Positions 50,394-59,837 of a stretch of DNA of 64,000 nt are shown piece after piece. The stretch spans positions 124,001-188,000 of the forward strand of contig NZ_FNEJ01000005.1 in the NCBI RefSeq assembly GCF_900100085.1, read 5' to 3'. Source of the DNA: Salipiger marinus (GTDB taxonomy: Bacteria; Pseudomonadota; Alphaproteobacteria; Rhodobacterales; Rhodobacteraceae). Each line of letters starts with the position of its first letter. Position 1 is the first letter of the stretch. The notes beneath the pieces were generated by a model. It was not told where the DNA came from. It worked only from the letters and a program-made list of their open reading frames with translations, and searched no databases. A program made the translations under genes and the position numbers.

Positions 50394-52658
50394 ATGTCGG
50401 TTGGAATGAGGACAGAGCATGAATGGCGGGTAACGGGCATGGATTGCGGTGCCTGCGCGGCGAAAGTCCGGGGTGCGGTCGAACGTCTTCCCGGGGTCGC
50501 GGATGTCGATGTCGCCGTTATGGCCGAGCGGCTGCGCCTGATGCTGGATGCGACGCAGACCTCGCCCGAAAGCATAGAGATGGCCGTGCGCGGTGTCGGC
50601 TTCGGCATCGCTGCCAAAGGCGCGCAGCCCGAAACGCCGAAAACTGGCTTCGTTCTGCCGGATGGGGCGTTCCCCGCGGTTGCGATCACGCCTGCCGCGG
50701 ATCCTGCGCCGCAAGACGACGCACCGTCCGGAGATGCCCCGGCGCCGTCATGGCACCAGACCGCGAGGGGCAGGCTGGTGATCGGCACCGGGATCCTGCT
50801 TGCGGCGGCTTGGGCAGCGCGCCTTGTCCTGACGGCGGATGTCGCGCATTGGGCCTTTGTCCTCGCCACTCTGATCGGGCTTTTCCCCGTCGCCCGGCGC
50901 GCCGTGGCGATGGCGCGGGCGCGCATGCCCTTCACTATCGAGATGCTGATGTCCATCGCCGTCACCGGGGCGCTGGTGATCGGCGAACCCGAGGAGGCCG
51001 CGCTGGTCGTTTTCCTGTTCGCGGTCGGCGAACTGCTGGAAAGCGTGTCGACCGGAAAGGCCCGTGACAGCATCCACGCGCTCTCGAAGCTTGTGCCGAA
51101 AACCGCGCGGCTCGAGGAGGGGCGCGGGACGCGCGAGATTGCGGTCGACCGGCTCGGTCTGGGTCAGGTCGTGCAGGTGCGCCCCGGCGACCGCGTGCCC
51201 TGCGACGGCGAGGTGATCGAGGGCACGTCCGGTGTAGACGAAAGCCCCGTGACCGGCGAGAGCGTGCCCAGCCTCAAAGAGCCCGGATCGCAGATCTTTG
51301 CCGGGTCGATCAACACCGAGGCGGTGCTGCGGGTCCGGGTCACGAAGACGGCGGAGGACAATACCATCGCCCGCATCGTGCGGCTTGTGGCCGAGGCCGA
51401 AAGCGCCCGCGCGCCGACCGAGCGCTTCATCGACCGGTTCAGCCGCGTCTATATGCCTGCCGTCGTGGGCGCGGCCCTGATGGTGGCCCTCATCCCGCCG
51501 CTGGCCTTCGGGCTGTCCTGGAGTGACTGGAGCTACCGCGCGCTGGCGCTGCTGCTGATCGGCTGCCCCTGCGCGCTGGTGATCTCTGTCCCGGCCTCCA
51601 TCGCTTCGGCGCTGTCGACGGGCGCGCGCAACGGATTGCTGATGAAGGGCGGGCGGGTGATCGAGGCTGCGGCGCGGATCACTCATGTCGCCTTCGACAA
51701 GACCGGCACGCTGACCCATGGCAGGCCGCGCGTCACCGACATGGTTGAACTGGCTGGACGCAAGGCCGAGTTTCTGGGTCTGGCTGCCGGTGTCGAGAGC
51801 GGCGCAAGTCATCCGCTCGGTCAGGCGATCTGCGCCGAAGCTGTAAGGCAGGGCGTGATCCCGGCGGTCGCCACCGCTGCCCGGGCGCTTCCCGGACAGG
51901 GCGCGGAGGCATCGATAGCTGGCGTGACAGTCCGCGTCGGCTCTCCAAGGCTGGCAGAGGATCTCGGCGCGCTGACGGAGGAAAGCCGGAATCGCATCGC
52001 CGCGCTGGAGAGCGAGGGCAAGACCGTGGTCATCGTGCTTTGCGAGAACGTGGCTCAGGGCCTCATCGCGCTGCGGGATGAGCCTCGCGCCGATGCCGCC
52101 GAAGCGATCGCGCAGCTGAAAGATCTGGGCCTGACCTCTGTCATGCTGACCGGGGACAACCCGCGCACCGCAGCGGCTGTCGCCGGGCGCCTTGGCATCG
52201 ACCACCGCGCGGGCCTCATGCCCGAAGACAAGGTGGCAGCGCTCGGTGATTTGGCCTCCGGAGCGCGGGTCATGATGATTGGCGACGGGATCAACGACGC
52301 ACCTGTGCTGGCCGCCGCGCATGTTGGCGTCGCCATGGGCTCGGGCACCGACGTGGCGCTGGAGACAGCCGATGCCGCCATCCTGCGCGACCGGGTCACG
52401 GATGCGGCGGAAATGATCCGCCTTGCCCGCGCGACCATGACAAACATCCGCCAAAACATCGCCATTGCCCTCGGGCTGAAGGCTGTCTTTCTGGCCACGA
52501 CGGTTCTGGGCATCACCGGCCTGTGGATCGCGATCTTCGCCGATACCGGCGCCACGGTGCTGGTCACGCTGAATGCCCTCCGGCTGCTCACCTTCCGCCC
52601 GTCGAAAGTGTCGGGCGGTGACGCTGGCCAAGCTGGGGAACTGTCCCGGCTGGCCTGA
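50394..52658 (+). CDS. zntA: heavy-metal P1B-type ATPase (Zn/Cd/Pb efflux)
   Basis: A 754-residue metal pump. An N-terminal HMA domain has GMDCGAC (Cys18, Cys21). The membrane ion site is CPC (IGCPCALVIS near residue 395), followed by the phosphorylation site DKTGTLTHG, the TGES actuator motif, the SHPLG nucleotide-binding histidine motif, and GDGINDAP in the hinge. CPC with a DKTG and a MerR-family ZntR-like partner indicates Zn(II)/Cd(II)/Pb(II) export from the cytoplasm. It is divergent from its regulator. The following 384 bases (52659-53042) hold no recognisable gene. Confidence 0.94.
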   Translation: MSVGMRTEHEWRVTGMDCGACAAKVRGAVERLPGVADVDVAVMAERLRLMLDATQTSPESIEMAVRGVGFGIAAKGAQPETPKTGFVLPDGAFPAVAITPAADPAPQDDAPSGDAPAPSWHQTARGRLVIGTGILLAAAWAARLVLTADVAHWAFVLATLIGLFPVARRAVAMARARMPFTIEMLMSIAVTGALVIGEPEEAALVVFLFAVGELLESVSTGKARDSIHALSKLVPKTARLEEGRGTREIAVDRLGLGQVVQVRPGDRVPCDGEVIEGTSGVDESPVTGESVPSLKEPGSQIFAGSINTEAVLRVRVTKTAEDNTIARIVRLVAEAESARAPTERFIDRFSRVYMPAVVGAALMVALIPPLAFGLSWSDWSYRALALLLIGCPCALVISVPASIASALSTGARNGLLMKGGRVIEAAARITHVAFDKTGTLTHGRPRVTDMVELAGRKAEFLGLAAGVESGASHPLGQAICAEAVRQGVIPAVATAARALPGQGAEASIAGVTVRVGSPRLAEDLGALTEESRNRIAALESEGKTVVIVLCENVAQGLIALRDEPRADAAEAIAQLKDLGLTSVMLTGDNPRTAAAVAGRLGIDHRAGLMPEDKVAALGDLASGARVMMIGDGINDAPVLAAAHVGVAMGSGTDVALETADAAILRDRVTDAAEMIRLARATMTNIRQNIAIALGLKAVFLATTVLGITGLWIAIFADTGATVLVTLNALRLLTFRPSKVSGGDAGQAGELSRLA

Positions 52659-53042
52659 GGGCCTGAACTGGATACGCCGAATTCGCTCACCCTGAGGAGG
52701 ACATTCCGCGTGGCCGACGCGATCCTGAGCGAGGCGTATCCGACTGGAATCCCGCCAGAAAATGCTGACGCGTCGTGCCGCGCGTCACGTGATCCACGTG
52801 CGCCGCAGCCCTGCTGTCTTGACCGCCGGACGAACGCTGGCCCAGGCGGGATCTTGCAAACGGGTTGCACTACCTGCGCAAACCTGTTTCGTTTCGGCAA
52901 TAGTTTGCCCATTTACGCCCCCCGGACTGCACGCGCTGTCCGACTGGCGCAGGCTCTTAGTCTTGGCGCGATGGCGCCATGTTCGCGTGTCGCCCCCTTT
53001 TTGGGGGCACCAGCAACGAACACAAACCAAGGAGATGTCGAT
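52659..53042. other. 384-base gap before the betaine-type transporter
   Basis: No gene recognised. Its last part should hold the promoter of the binding-protein gene; a ribosome site AAGGAGATG precedes that start. Confidence 0.5.
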
Positions 53043-54011
53043 ATGAAACGTTACTTTCTGGGAACCGCTCTGGTCGCGGCGATGCCGGTGGCTGCAGCCG
53101 CGCAGGACTGCGGTGAGGTCTCGATCGCGGAGATGAACTGGGCGTCGGCGCAGATCGTCGTGGCCGTCTCCGAATTCATTCTGACGCAGGGCTATTCCTG
53201 TGACGTCACCGTGGTCCCTTCGGACACCACCCCCGCCGTGACCTCGCTGTCGGAGAACAACGAGCCTGACGTCGTGCCCGAGATGTGGCCGAACTCGGCA
53301 GGCGCCGCCTACGAAAAGCTGAAGGAAAACGGCCGGATCGTCGAGCTGACCAACGTGCTTGATCCCGGCGGCGTCGAAGGCTGGTGGATCCCCACCTATC
53401 TTGCCGAAGAACACCCCGAGCTGACCACGATCGAGGGCGTGCTCGCAAATCCCGAGCTGGTCGGCGGCATGTTCAACAACTGCCCGGATGGCTGGGGCTG
53501 CCGGATCGTCAGCGACAACCTTGCCCGCGCCTACGATCTGGAAGGCAACGGGATCGAGGTGTTCAACCACGGCTCTGGCGAGACGCTCGCGACCTCCATG
53601 GCCTCGGCCTATGAGAACGAGGAGCCTTGGTTCGGCTATTACTGGGGTCCGACCACGCCGCTTGGCAAGTTCGACATGACGAGCGTCGATCTTGGCGATT
53701 ACGACGAGGAGGCGCATGCCGCCAACCAGAACGCCGACACCCCCGATCCGAAGCCCTCGGCCTTTCCGACCGCGCCGATCCTTACGGTCATGACCAAGGA
53801 TTTCAGCGACAACAACCCCGAGCTGGCCGACTTCTTCAGCAAGGTGTCGTTCAAGACGTCCGAGATGAGCCAGCTGCTGGCGTGGCAGGACGAGAACAAC
53901 GCCTCCACCGAAGAGGCGGCGGTCTACTACCTCCAGAACAACAAGGAAGTCTGGAGCGAATGGCTGAATGACGAGGCCCGCGGCAACCTGTCCTCGCTGC
54001 TGGAGCAGTAA
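53043..54011 (+). CDS. quaternary-amine ABC transporter substrate-binding protein (ProX/OpuAC or TmoX type)
   Basis: A 322-residue periplasmic protein with signal peptide MKRYFLGTALVAAMPVAAAAQ. It has the Trp/Tyr-rich segments that form the aromatic box for a trimethylammonium group: AEMNWASAQ, PEMWPNSAG, GGVEGWWIPTY, NCPDGWGCR and EPWFGYYWGPTTPLG. Such boxes bind glycine betaine, choline, carnitine or trimethylamine N-oxide; which one cannot be decided here. A strong hairpin follows its stop, which could protect the mRNA end and give more binding protein than permease. Confidence 0.88.
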   Translation: MKRYFLGTALVAAMPVAAAAQDCGEVSIAEMNWASAQIVVAVSEFILTQGYSCDVTVVPSDTTPAVTSLSENNEPDVVPEMWPNSAGAAYEKLKENGRIVELTNVLDPGGVEGWWIPTYLAEEHPELTTIEGVLANPELVGGMFNNCPDGWGCRIVSDNLARAYDLEGNGIEVFNHGSGETLATSMASAYENEEPWFGYYWGPTTPLGKFDMTSVDLGDYDEEAHAANQNADTPDPKPSAFPTAPILTVMTKDFSDNNPELADFFSKVSFKTSEMSQLLAWQDENNASTEEAAVYYLQNNKEVWSEWLNDEARGNLSSLLEQ

Positions 54012-54032
54012 GCGCAGGGCCATGCGGAAACT

Positions 54033-54060
54033 GGCGGGGAGGCAGGACTGGCTCCCCGCC
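54033..54060 (+). terminator. intercistronic hairpin after the binding-protein gene
   Basis: GGCGGGGAG (54033-54041) pairs with CTCCCCGCC (54052-54060) across a ten-base loop, 21 bases after the binding-protein stop and 180 before the permease start. It may attenuate transcription or stabilise the upstream mRNA. Confidence 0.55.
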
Positions 54061-54240
54061 GGACCAATGGCCCGCTGGTGGTCCGGCACAAGGACGGCCG
54101 CAGACATTGCGGCAGGGCAGGACCGGCTGCGGCGCGAGCCCGGTCATGCTGGTCACGCTGAGACCGCAGGGCTCTGGTCGCGGTGAACAGGTGACCCGAA
54201 AACAGTCAGACGGTCCGTTGCGGATCCGGGAAAGCAAAAG

Positions 54241-55269
54241 ATGGCGACATACGATTTTCTCTTCGACACGACAGGCCTGAGAGGCTGGTGCGGAGAGGAG
54301 CAGGGCGGCGGGCTCAGTTCCATGGCTGATCTCATGGGGCAGGCCGGGGGGCCGACCGAAACCAGCCTATGGGATCTGCCCTTCCCGTCGCTGGATGCCC
54401 TGCACGAGGCGTGCAGCGCCATCCCGCAGTCGCGCGACCTGACCCGCGGGCTGGAACGCGGCTTTCTCGACATCAAGGACAGTCTCAAGGTCGTGGTCGA
54501 TCCGCTGACCCAGCCGCTGAGCTGGGCGCTGGAAAACGCGCTCTGGATCATGCAGGCAGTGCCGTGGTGGATCATGATCCCGGTCCTGCTGCTGATCACC
54601 TGGGCGGTGGGCCGGTCGGGCAGGCTGGTGGCGCTGGTCGCGGCCTGTTTCGGCTTTCTCGCCTTCATCGATTTCTATGACCATACGATGCAGACGCTGG
54701 CGATCATCTTTGTCTGCGCCTTCATATGTGTCCTTCTGGGCGTGCCCATCGGCATTGCCATGTCGCGCAGCGACCGGGTGCAGAGGGGGCTGATCCCGGT
54801 TCTGGACATGCTGCAGACGCTGCCGCCCTTCGTCTATCTGATCCCGCTGATCTTTCTGTTTTCCGTCACCGAGCCGAAGCTCTACGGCATCGCCATCATC
54901 CTCTATGCCATCGTGCCGGTGGTGCGGCTGACCGATCTTGGCATCCGCCTTGTCGACAAGGACGTAATCGAGGCCGCCGATGCCTTCGGCATGAGCAAAC
55001 GGCAGAAGCTGTTCGGCGTGCAGATCCCGCTCGCGCTGCCCAACATCATGGCCGGGGTCAACCAGACCATCATGATGAGCCTTGCCATGGTGGTCATCGC
55101 CTCGCTGGTCTCTGCGCCGGGTCTTGGCGTTCTGGTCCTGCGCGGCATCCGCAGTCTGGAACTGGGCGTCGGCCTGCTGTCCGGGCTCGGCATCGTGCTG
55201 CTTGCCATCATCCTCGACCGGGTCACCAAGGCGGCGCTGGCGCGGATCAACGCGGAGCAGAAGTCATGA
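54241..55269 (+). CDS. quaternary-amine ABC transporter permease (ProW/OpuAB family)
   Basis: A 342-residue permease. A long acidic and amphipathic N-terminus (about 95 residues) precedes the membrane helices, as in ProW. The family loop DKDVIEAADAFGMSKRQKLFGVQIPLALPNIMAGVNQTIMMSLAMVVIASLV is visible near residue 240, including the ABC-coupling helix. It forms the channel with a second copy of itself and docks to the ATPase encoded next (four-base overlap). Confidence 0.92.
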   Translation: MATYDFLFDTTGLRGWCGEEQGGGLSSMADLMGQAGGPTETSLWDLPFPSLDALHEACSAIPQSRDLTRGLERGFLDIKDSLKVVVDPLTQPLSWALENALWIMQAVPWWIMIPVLLLITWAVGRSGRLVALVAACFGFLAFIDFYDHTMQTLAIIFVCAFICVLLGVPIGIAMSRSDRVQRGLIPVLDMLQTLPPFVYLIPLIFLFSVTEPKLYGIAIILYAIVPVVRLTDLGIRLVDKDVIEAADAFGMSKRQKLFGVQIPLALPNIMAGVNQTIMMSLAMVVIASLVSAPGLGVLVLRGIRSLELGVGLLSGLGIVLLAIILDRVTKAALARINAEQKS

Positions 55270-56327
55270 GCGGCGATATCAAGATCTCGGTGCGCAACCT
55301 CTACAAGATCTTCGGCAACAACCCCCGCGACGCGCTGGCCAAGGTCCGCGCGGGCATGGGCAAGACCGAACTGCAGCGCGAGACCGGCCATGTGCTGGGG
55401 CTGAACGACATCAATGTCGACATGCCGTCGGGCAAGACGACCGTCATCATGGGGCTTTCGGGGTCGGGGAAATCCACCCTGATCCGCCACCTTAACCGGC
55501 TGATCGAACCGACGGCGGGCGAGGTCCATGTGAATGGCGAGAATATCCTGACCTACGGCGAACGCCGCCTGCGACAGCTTCGACAGAAAGAGATGTCGAT
55601 GGTGTTCCAGAAATTCGCGCTGCTGCCGCACCGGACCGTGCTGGAGAATGCCGGCACCTCGTGGCAGATCGCGGGCAAGAGCAAACGCGACTATGCCGAC
55701 GAGGCGCGGAAATGGCTCAACCGCGTGGGTCTTGAAGGGCAGGGCGACCAGTATCCCGCCCAGCTTTCGGGGGGCATGCAGCAGCGGGTCGGCATCGCCC
55801 GGGCGCTGACCTCGAATTCGGACATCATGCTGATGGACGAGGCGTTTTCGGCGCTTGATCCGCTCATCCGGACGGACATGCAGAATCTGCTGGTCGAACT
55901 GCAGAACGAACTGGCCAAGACCGTGATCTTCATCACCCATGATCTCGACGAAGCCCTGAAGCTGGCCGATCATCTGGTCATCCTGAAGGATGGGCTTGTG
56001 GTGCAGCAGGGCGAGCCGCAGAATATCCTGCTCAACCCGAGCGATCCTTATATCGAGGCCTTCGTGAGCGACATCAACCGCGCGCGGGTGCTGCGGGTGC
56101 GGTCGATCATGGAAAAGACCGCCGATCTGCCGGGCGCCGTGGCCGGAGAGATCGATTATGACGCCACGCTGGAATCGGTGATCGCGGTGTCCAAAGGCGA
56201 CACCACGCATAATTACCGCGTCATGCAGAGCGGTCGGCAGGTGGGTGTGCTGCACATGCAGGATCTTGTCCGCGCCTTGGTGCCGCTCAAGCCGGGCGAG
56301 AGGACCGCAGGTCAGCAAACCCGCTGA
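55266..56327 (+). CDS. quaternary-amine ABC transporter ATPase (ProV/OpuAA family)
   Basis: A 353-residue ATPase. Walker A is GLSGSGKST (near residue 60), signature LSGGMQQR, Walker [13 protein letters not shown], and [12 protein letters not shown] follows. The long N-terminal strand [31 protein letters not shown] is specific to ProV. The C-terminal tail (about 80 residues) is a single CBS-like stretch, shorter than the two CBS domains of E. coli ProV. It is the last gene of the betaine-type operon. Confidence 0.93.
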   Translation: MSGDIKISVRNLYKIFGNNPRDALAKVRAGMGKTELQRETGHVLGLNDINVDMPSGKTTVIMGLSGSGKSTLIRHLNRLIEPTAGEVHVNGENILTYGERRLRQLRQKEMSMVFQKFALLPHRTVLENAGTSWQIAGKSKRDYADEARKWLNRVGLEGQGDQYPAQLSGGMQQRVGIARALTSNSDIMLMDEAFSALDPLIRTDMQNLLVELQNELAKTVIFITHDLDEALKLADHLVILKDGLVVQQGEPQNILLNPSDPYIEAFVSDINRARVLRVRSIMEKTADLPGAVAGEIDYDATLESVIAVSKGDTTHNYRVMQSGRQVGVLHMQDLVRALVPLKPGERTAGQQTR

Positions 56328-56360
56328 TCTGGCGATCACGGGCAACGCCGCCGACCGCTG

Positions 56361-56389
56361 CTGCACCGGGCTTGTTCGTCCCGGTGCAG
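56361..56389. terminator. bidirectional hairpin between convergent genes
   Basis: CTGCACCGGG (56361-56370) pairs perfectly with CCCGGTGCAG (56380-56389) around a nine-base loop. It lies between the ProV-type gene and the convergent altronate-dehydratase-like gene. Confidence 0.75.
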
Positions 56390-56438
56390 TGGCGGCCCGC
56401 AGCCAGCACGGTCTGCGGCCCGCTTTGTGCCGGGGCGG

Positions 56439-57956
56439 TCACATCACCGCGCCGATCTGCCAGGGCACAAATTCCACCGCGCCAAAGCCCTGCGCCTCGC
56501 TCTTGGTTTCTTCGCCCGAAGCCACCCGCAGCATCAGATCGAAGATCTCCTGCCCCTTTGCCTCAAGGCTGACGCCGTCGAGAATGTCGCCGCAGTTGAC
56601 GTCCATATCCATCTGCATCCGCCGCCAGAGATCGGGGTTTGAGGCAATCTTGATCCCGGGCACCGGCTGGTAGCCCGACACGCTGCCGCGCCCGGTGGTG
56701 AAGGCGATGAGGTTCGCGCCCGATGCGGTCTGCCCGGTCACTGAACAGGGGTCGTAGCCGGGGCTATCCATGAAGACAAAGCCCGCACGGTCAATGGGTT
56801 CCGCGAATTTGTAGACGCCGGACAGCGGCGCGCTGCCGCCCTTTGCCACGGCACCCAGCGATTTTTCAAGGATCGTCGTCAGCCCGCCGCGCTTGTTGCC
56901 GGGGGACGGGTTGTTGTCCATCTCGCCGAAATTGCGGGCGGTGTAATCCTCCCACCACTCGATCAGGTCAACGATCTTGCGCCCGGTACCTTCGTCCACG
57001 GCCCGGCGGGTCAGCAGGTGTTCGGCGCCATAGATCTCGGAGGTTTCCGACAGGATCGAGGTGCCGCCATGCCGCACCAGCAGGTCGGAGGCCACGCCAA
57101 GCGCCGGGTTTGCGGTGATGCCGGAATATCCGTCCGAGCCGCCGCATTGCATGCCCAGCACCAGATGGCGGGCGGAGGCCGGGGCGCGCGTGGCCTTGTT
57201 CGCCTCCCCGGCCAGGTCCCGAAGAAGGCCCAGTCCCTTGTCCACGGTGGCCTTCGTGCCGCCCTCGTGCTGGATGGTCATGTAGCGGAACCGGGCGCTG
57301 TCCTTCAGCGCCTTGCGGTCGATCAGGTCCGGGATCTGCATCACCTCGCAGCCAAGGCCAACCATCAGGATCGCGCCGAAATTCGCGCTGTGACCATAGC
57401 CCGCAAGGGTCCGGAAGAGGGTGTCGTAGCCCTCGCCCTTGCCCGACATGCCGCAGCCGGATCCGTGCACGATCGGCACGATGCCGTCGACATTGGGAAA
57501 TTCCGCCAGAAGATCCGCGCGTTGGGCGGCCTCGGCGATGAAGCGCGCCACCGAACCCGCGCAGTTGACCGAGGTCAGGATGCCCAGATAGTTCCGCGTC
57601 CCCACCCGGCCCGAAGGGCGGTGAAAGCCAAAAAACTCCGCCTCCGTCTCCGCTGCGGGCAGGGGCTTTGCCGCCGTGCCAAAGGCGTAATCCTGTTTGT
57701 GCGCCCCCATGCCAAGGTTCTGCACATGCACATGCGCCCCTGCCGGGATCGCGGCGGTGGTGGTGCCGATGATCTGGCCATATTTCAGGATCGCTTCCCC
57801 CGCCACGACATCGCGCAGGGCAATCTTGTGGCCTGCCGGGATCGGCTCGCGTGCGGTGATGCCGCCGGGCAGGCCGGTGCCTGCAGGCACGGCGCGCAGG
57901 GCGACGAGGACGTTGTCCGCCTCATGCAGGCAGATCGCAAAGGGTTGGTCGGTCAT
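56439..57956 (-). CDS. uxaA: UxaA family dehydratase (altronate/galactarate dehydratase type)
   Basis: A 505-residue protein. The ATG at 57956 follows AAGGAC; the GTG 15 bases upstream is an alternative. Residues 1-95 are the SAF domain (CLHEADNVLVALRAVPAGTGL...IPAGHKIALRDVVAGEAILKYGQIIG), and from 105 the catalytic domain (GFHRPSGRVGTRNYLGILTSVNCAGSVARF, HGSGCGMSGKGE, LGMQCGGSDGYSGITANPALG) with conserved Cys and His for the Fe/Mn centre. Family members dehydrate D-altronate or D-galactarate to 2-keto-3-deoxy acids. The zinc dehydrogenase upstream could make the substrate from a hexonate or alcohol. It is the last gene of the sugar operon. Confidence 0.9.
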   Translation of the reverse strand: MTDQPFAICLHEADNVLVALRAVPAGTGLPGGITAREPIPAGHKIALRDVVAGEAILKYGQIIGTTTAAIPAGAHVHVQNLGMGAHKQDYAFGTAAKPLPAAETEAEFFGFHRPSGRVGTRNYLGILTSVNCAGSVARFIAEAAQRADLLAEFPNVDGIVPIVHGSGCGMSGKGEGYDTLFRTLAGYGHSANFGAILMVGLGCEVMQIPDLIDRKALKDSARFRYMTIQHEGGTKATVDKGLGLLRDLAGEANKATRAPASARHLVLGMQCGGSDGYSGITANPALGVASDLLVRHGGTSILSETSEIYGAEHLLTRRAVDEGTGRKIVDLIEWWEDYTARNFGEMDNNPSPGNKRGGLTTILEKSLGAVAKGGSAPLSGVYKFAEPIDRAGFVFMDSPGYDPCSVTGQTASGANLIAFTTGRGSVSGYQPVPGIKIASNPDLWRRMQMDMDVNCGDILDGVSLEAKGQEIFDLMLRVASGEETKSEAQGFGAVEFVPWQIGAVM

Positions 57957-57967
57957 GTCGCTGTCCT

Positions 57968-58978
57968 TCACGGTGTCACCAGCACCTTGATGAGGTGATC
58001 GCGCGCCTTGGTGAGGTCCGCGAATTGCGCGGGCAGATCCGCCAGCGGCAGCACCGCCGAGGCGATGGCGTCGGTCGGCACCTCTCCGGCGCGGATGGCG
58101 GCCATGACGCGGTCAAAATCCGCCTTGAGCGCGTTGCGGCTGCCGATGATCTGGCTCTCGCGCTTGTGGAACTCTGAATCGGCGAAGGTGATGCTTTCTT
58201 TCACCACGCTGACCAGCACGGTAATGCCACCATGGGCCACCAGCGGAAAGCCCGCCTCGATGGCTGTGGCATTGCCGGTGGCATCAAAGACCGCGTCAAA
58301 CCCTTCGGCCAGATCGCCGGTCAAGATAGTGTCGCCGGGCTGGTGGGTGTCGTGAAAGCCGAAAAGTTCGGCTGCGGCCGACAGGCGCTTGGCGCTGAGA
58401 TCCATCAGATGCACCTCGGCCCCGGCGATCCGGGCAAAAAGTGCTGTGCCAAGCCCGATGGGGCCTGCGCCGGTGACCAGAACGCGATCACCTGCACCAC
58501 AGCCGGACCGGGCTACCGCATGGGCACCGATGGCGAGGAATTCGACCATCGCGGCCTGCACCGGCGTCAGCCCCTCGGCGGGGTAGAGGTTCTGTTCCGG
58601 CACCGCGATCCGCGCGCACATGCCGCCATCGGTGTGAACGCCAAGCACCGCGATGGCGCTGCAGCAGTTGGGCTTGCCCCTCCGGCAGGCGCGGCAGGTT
58701 CCGCAGGAGATATAGGGGTTCACCACCACCAGCTGACCGGCATCGGGCCCGTCCGCCAGATGGCCGGACAGTTCATGCCCGATCACCCGGGGGTAGTTCA
58801 GGAAGGGATGCTTGCCCTCGAAGATATGATAGTCGGTGCCGCAGATGCCGATGGCGGCGATATCGACAAGGCGATAGCCCTCCGGCGCCTGTTCTGGCCG
58901 CGTCCGCTGTTCCAGCGCGAAGGTTCCGGGTTCCACGCAGACGCCGCAGGTCATCTGTCCTTGGGAAAGATCTTTCAT
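57968..58978 (-). CDS. zinc-binding alcohol/polyol dehydrogenase (L-galactonate/idonate type)
   Basis: A 336-residue medium-chain dehydrogenase. The catalytic zinc motif is GICGTDYHIFEG (Cys near residue 47) and GHELSG, the structural zinc loop has four cysteines in CGTCRACRRGKPNCC, and the NAD fold is VLVTGAGPIGLGTALFA near residue 165. Relatives act on L-galactonate, L-idonate, sorbitol and galactitol. Stop and start overlaps tie it to the ATPase gene upstream (four bases); the UxaA-type gene follows after 11 bases. A pairing of a LgoD-like dehydrogenase and a UxaA-type dehydratase points to hexonate/hexuronate breakdown. Confidence 0.88.
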   Translation of the reverse strand: MKDLSQGQMTCGVCVEPGTFALEQRTRPEQAPEGYRLVDIAAIGICGTDYHIFEGKHPFLNYPRVIGHELSGHLADGPDAGQLVVVNPYISCGTCRACRRGKPNCCSAIAVLGVHTDGGMCARIAVPEQNLYPAEGLTPVQAAMVEFLAIGAHAVARSGCGAGDRVLVTGAGPIGLGTALFARIAGAEVHLMDLSAKRLSAAAELFGFHDTHQPGDTILTGDLAEGFDAVFDATGNATAIEAGFPLVAHGGITVLVSVVKESITFADSEFHKRESQIIGSRNALKADFDRVMAAIRAGEVPTDAIASAVLPLADLPAQFADLTKARDHLIKVLVTP

Positions 58979-59751
58979 TGTGCTGCCTCCAGATTGCGGG
59001 CGGACCAGTCGGCGGGCAGTTCGCCCTTCACGATCAGGCTCAGCACGTCGTCCTTGGTCACCGCGTCGATGTCGTGGGTGCCCACAAGACTGCCCTTGTT
59101 CATCACCACCACCCGGTTGCAGAGCTCGAAAACGTCATGCATGTCGTGGCTGACCAGCAGGATGCCGATGCCTTCGGCCTGCAGCTGCCGGATCAGATCG
59201 GCCACCATTGCCGTCTCGGACGGCCCGAGCGCCGCCGTGGGTTCGTCCATGATCAGAATCTTGGTGTCGAAATAGATCGCCCGGGCAATCGCGATCACCT
59301 GCCGCTGCCCGCCGGACAGCGACGAGACCGGATCGGACAGGTTCTTGAAATTCGGGTTCAGGCGCGCCAGCACCTTGCGGCTTTCTTCCAGCATGCGCGT
59401 GTCGTCCAGATTGCCGAAGCGCGTCTTCAGCTCGCGCCCCAGAAACAGGTTCGACGGCGCGTCCAGATGGTCGGCCAGCGCCAGTGTCTGATAGATCGTC
59501 TCGATCCCTGCCTTGCGCGCCTCATTCGGGTCGCAGAAGGTCACGGGCGTGCCGTTCACCCGGATCTCGCCCGCGCTGGGGAGCATGGCACCGGCCAGAA
59601 TGCGCATCAGGCAGGATTTGCCCGCGCCGTTGTGACCCAGCACGCCGACCACCTCGCCGGGATAAAGATCAAGCGAGACATGATCCACCGCCCGCACCCC
59701 GCCAAAGTGCTTTTCGATGCCGATCATCTCTACCAAAGGGGTCTGTGCCAT
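58975..59751 (-). CDS. sugar ABC transporter ATPase, single-domain (FrcA-like)
   Basis: A 258-residue ATPase starting MAQTPLVEMIGIEKHFGGVRAVDHVSL. Walker A is GHNGAGKS (near residue 37), signature LSGGQRQ, Walker B ILIMDEPTAALG and LLVSHDMHDV. Most sugar ABC systems of this class use a fused double ATPase of about 500 residues; the single-domain form resembles the fructose-type FrcA. The start was set at the ATG where homology begins; a longer reading adds a proline/arginine stretch. It lies between the binding-protein and dehydrogenase genes in the reverse operon. Confidence 0.9.
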   Translation of the reverse strand: MAQTPLVEMIGIEKHFGGVRAVDHVSLDLYPGEVVGVLGHNGAGKSCLMRILAGAMLPSAGEIRVNGTPVTFCDPNEARKAGIETIYQTLALADHLDAPSNLFLGRELKTRFGNLDDTRMLEESRKVLARLNPNFKNLSDPVSSLSGGQRQVIAIARAIYFDTKILIMDEPTAALGPSETAMVADLIRQLQAEGIGILLVSHDMHDVFELCNRVVVMNKGSLVGTHDIDAVTKDDVLSLIVKGELPADWSARNLEAAQ

Positions 59752-59837
59752 GGTCTGCCTTTCTGCCGGGCCGTTCAGGGGGCGTCTGGAACTTGCGCCG
59801 GAGGGCACGCGAGACGCGCCCTCCGGCATGGCGCGCT

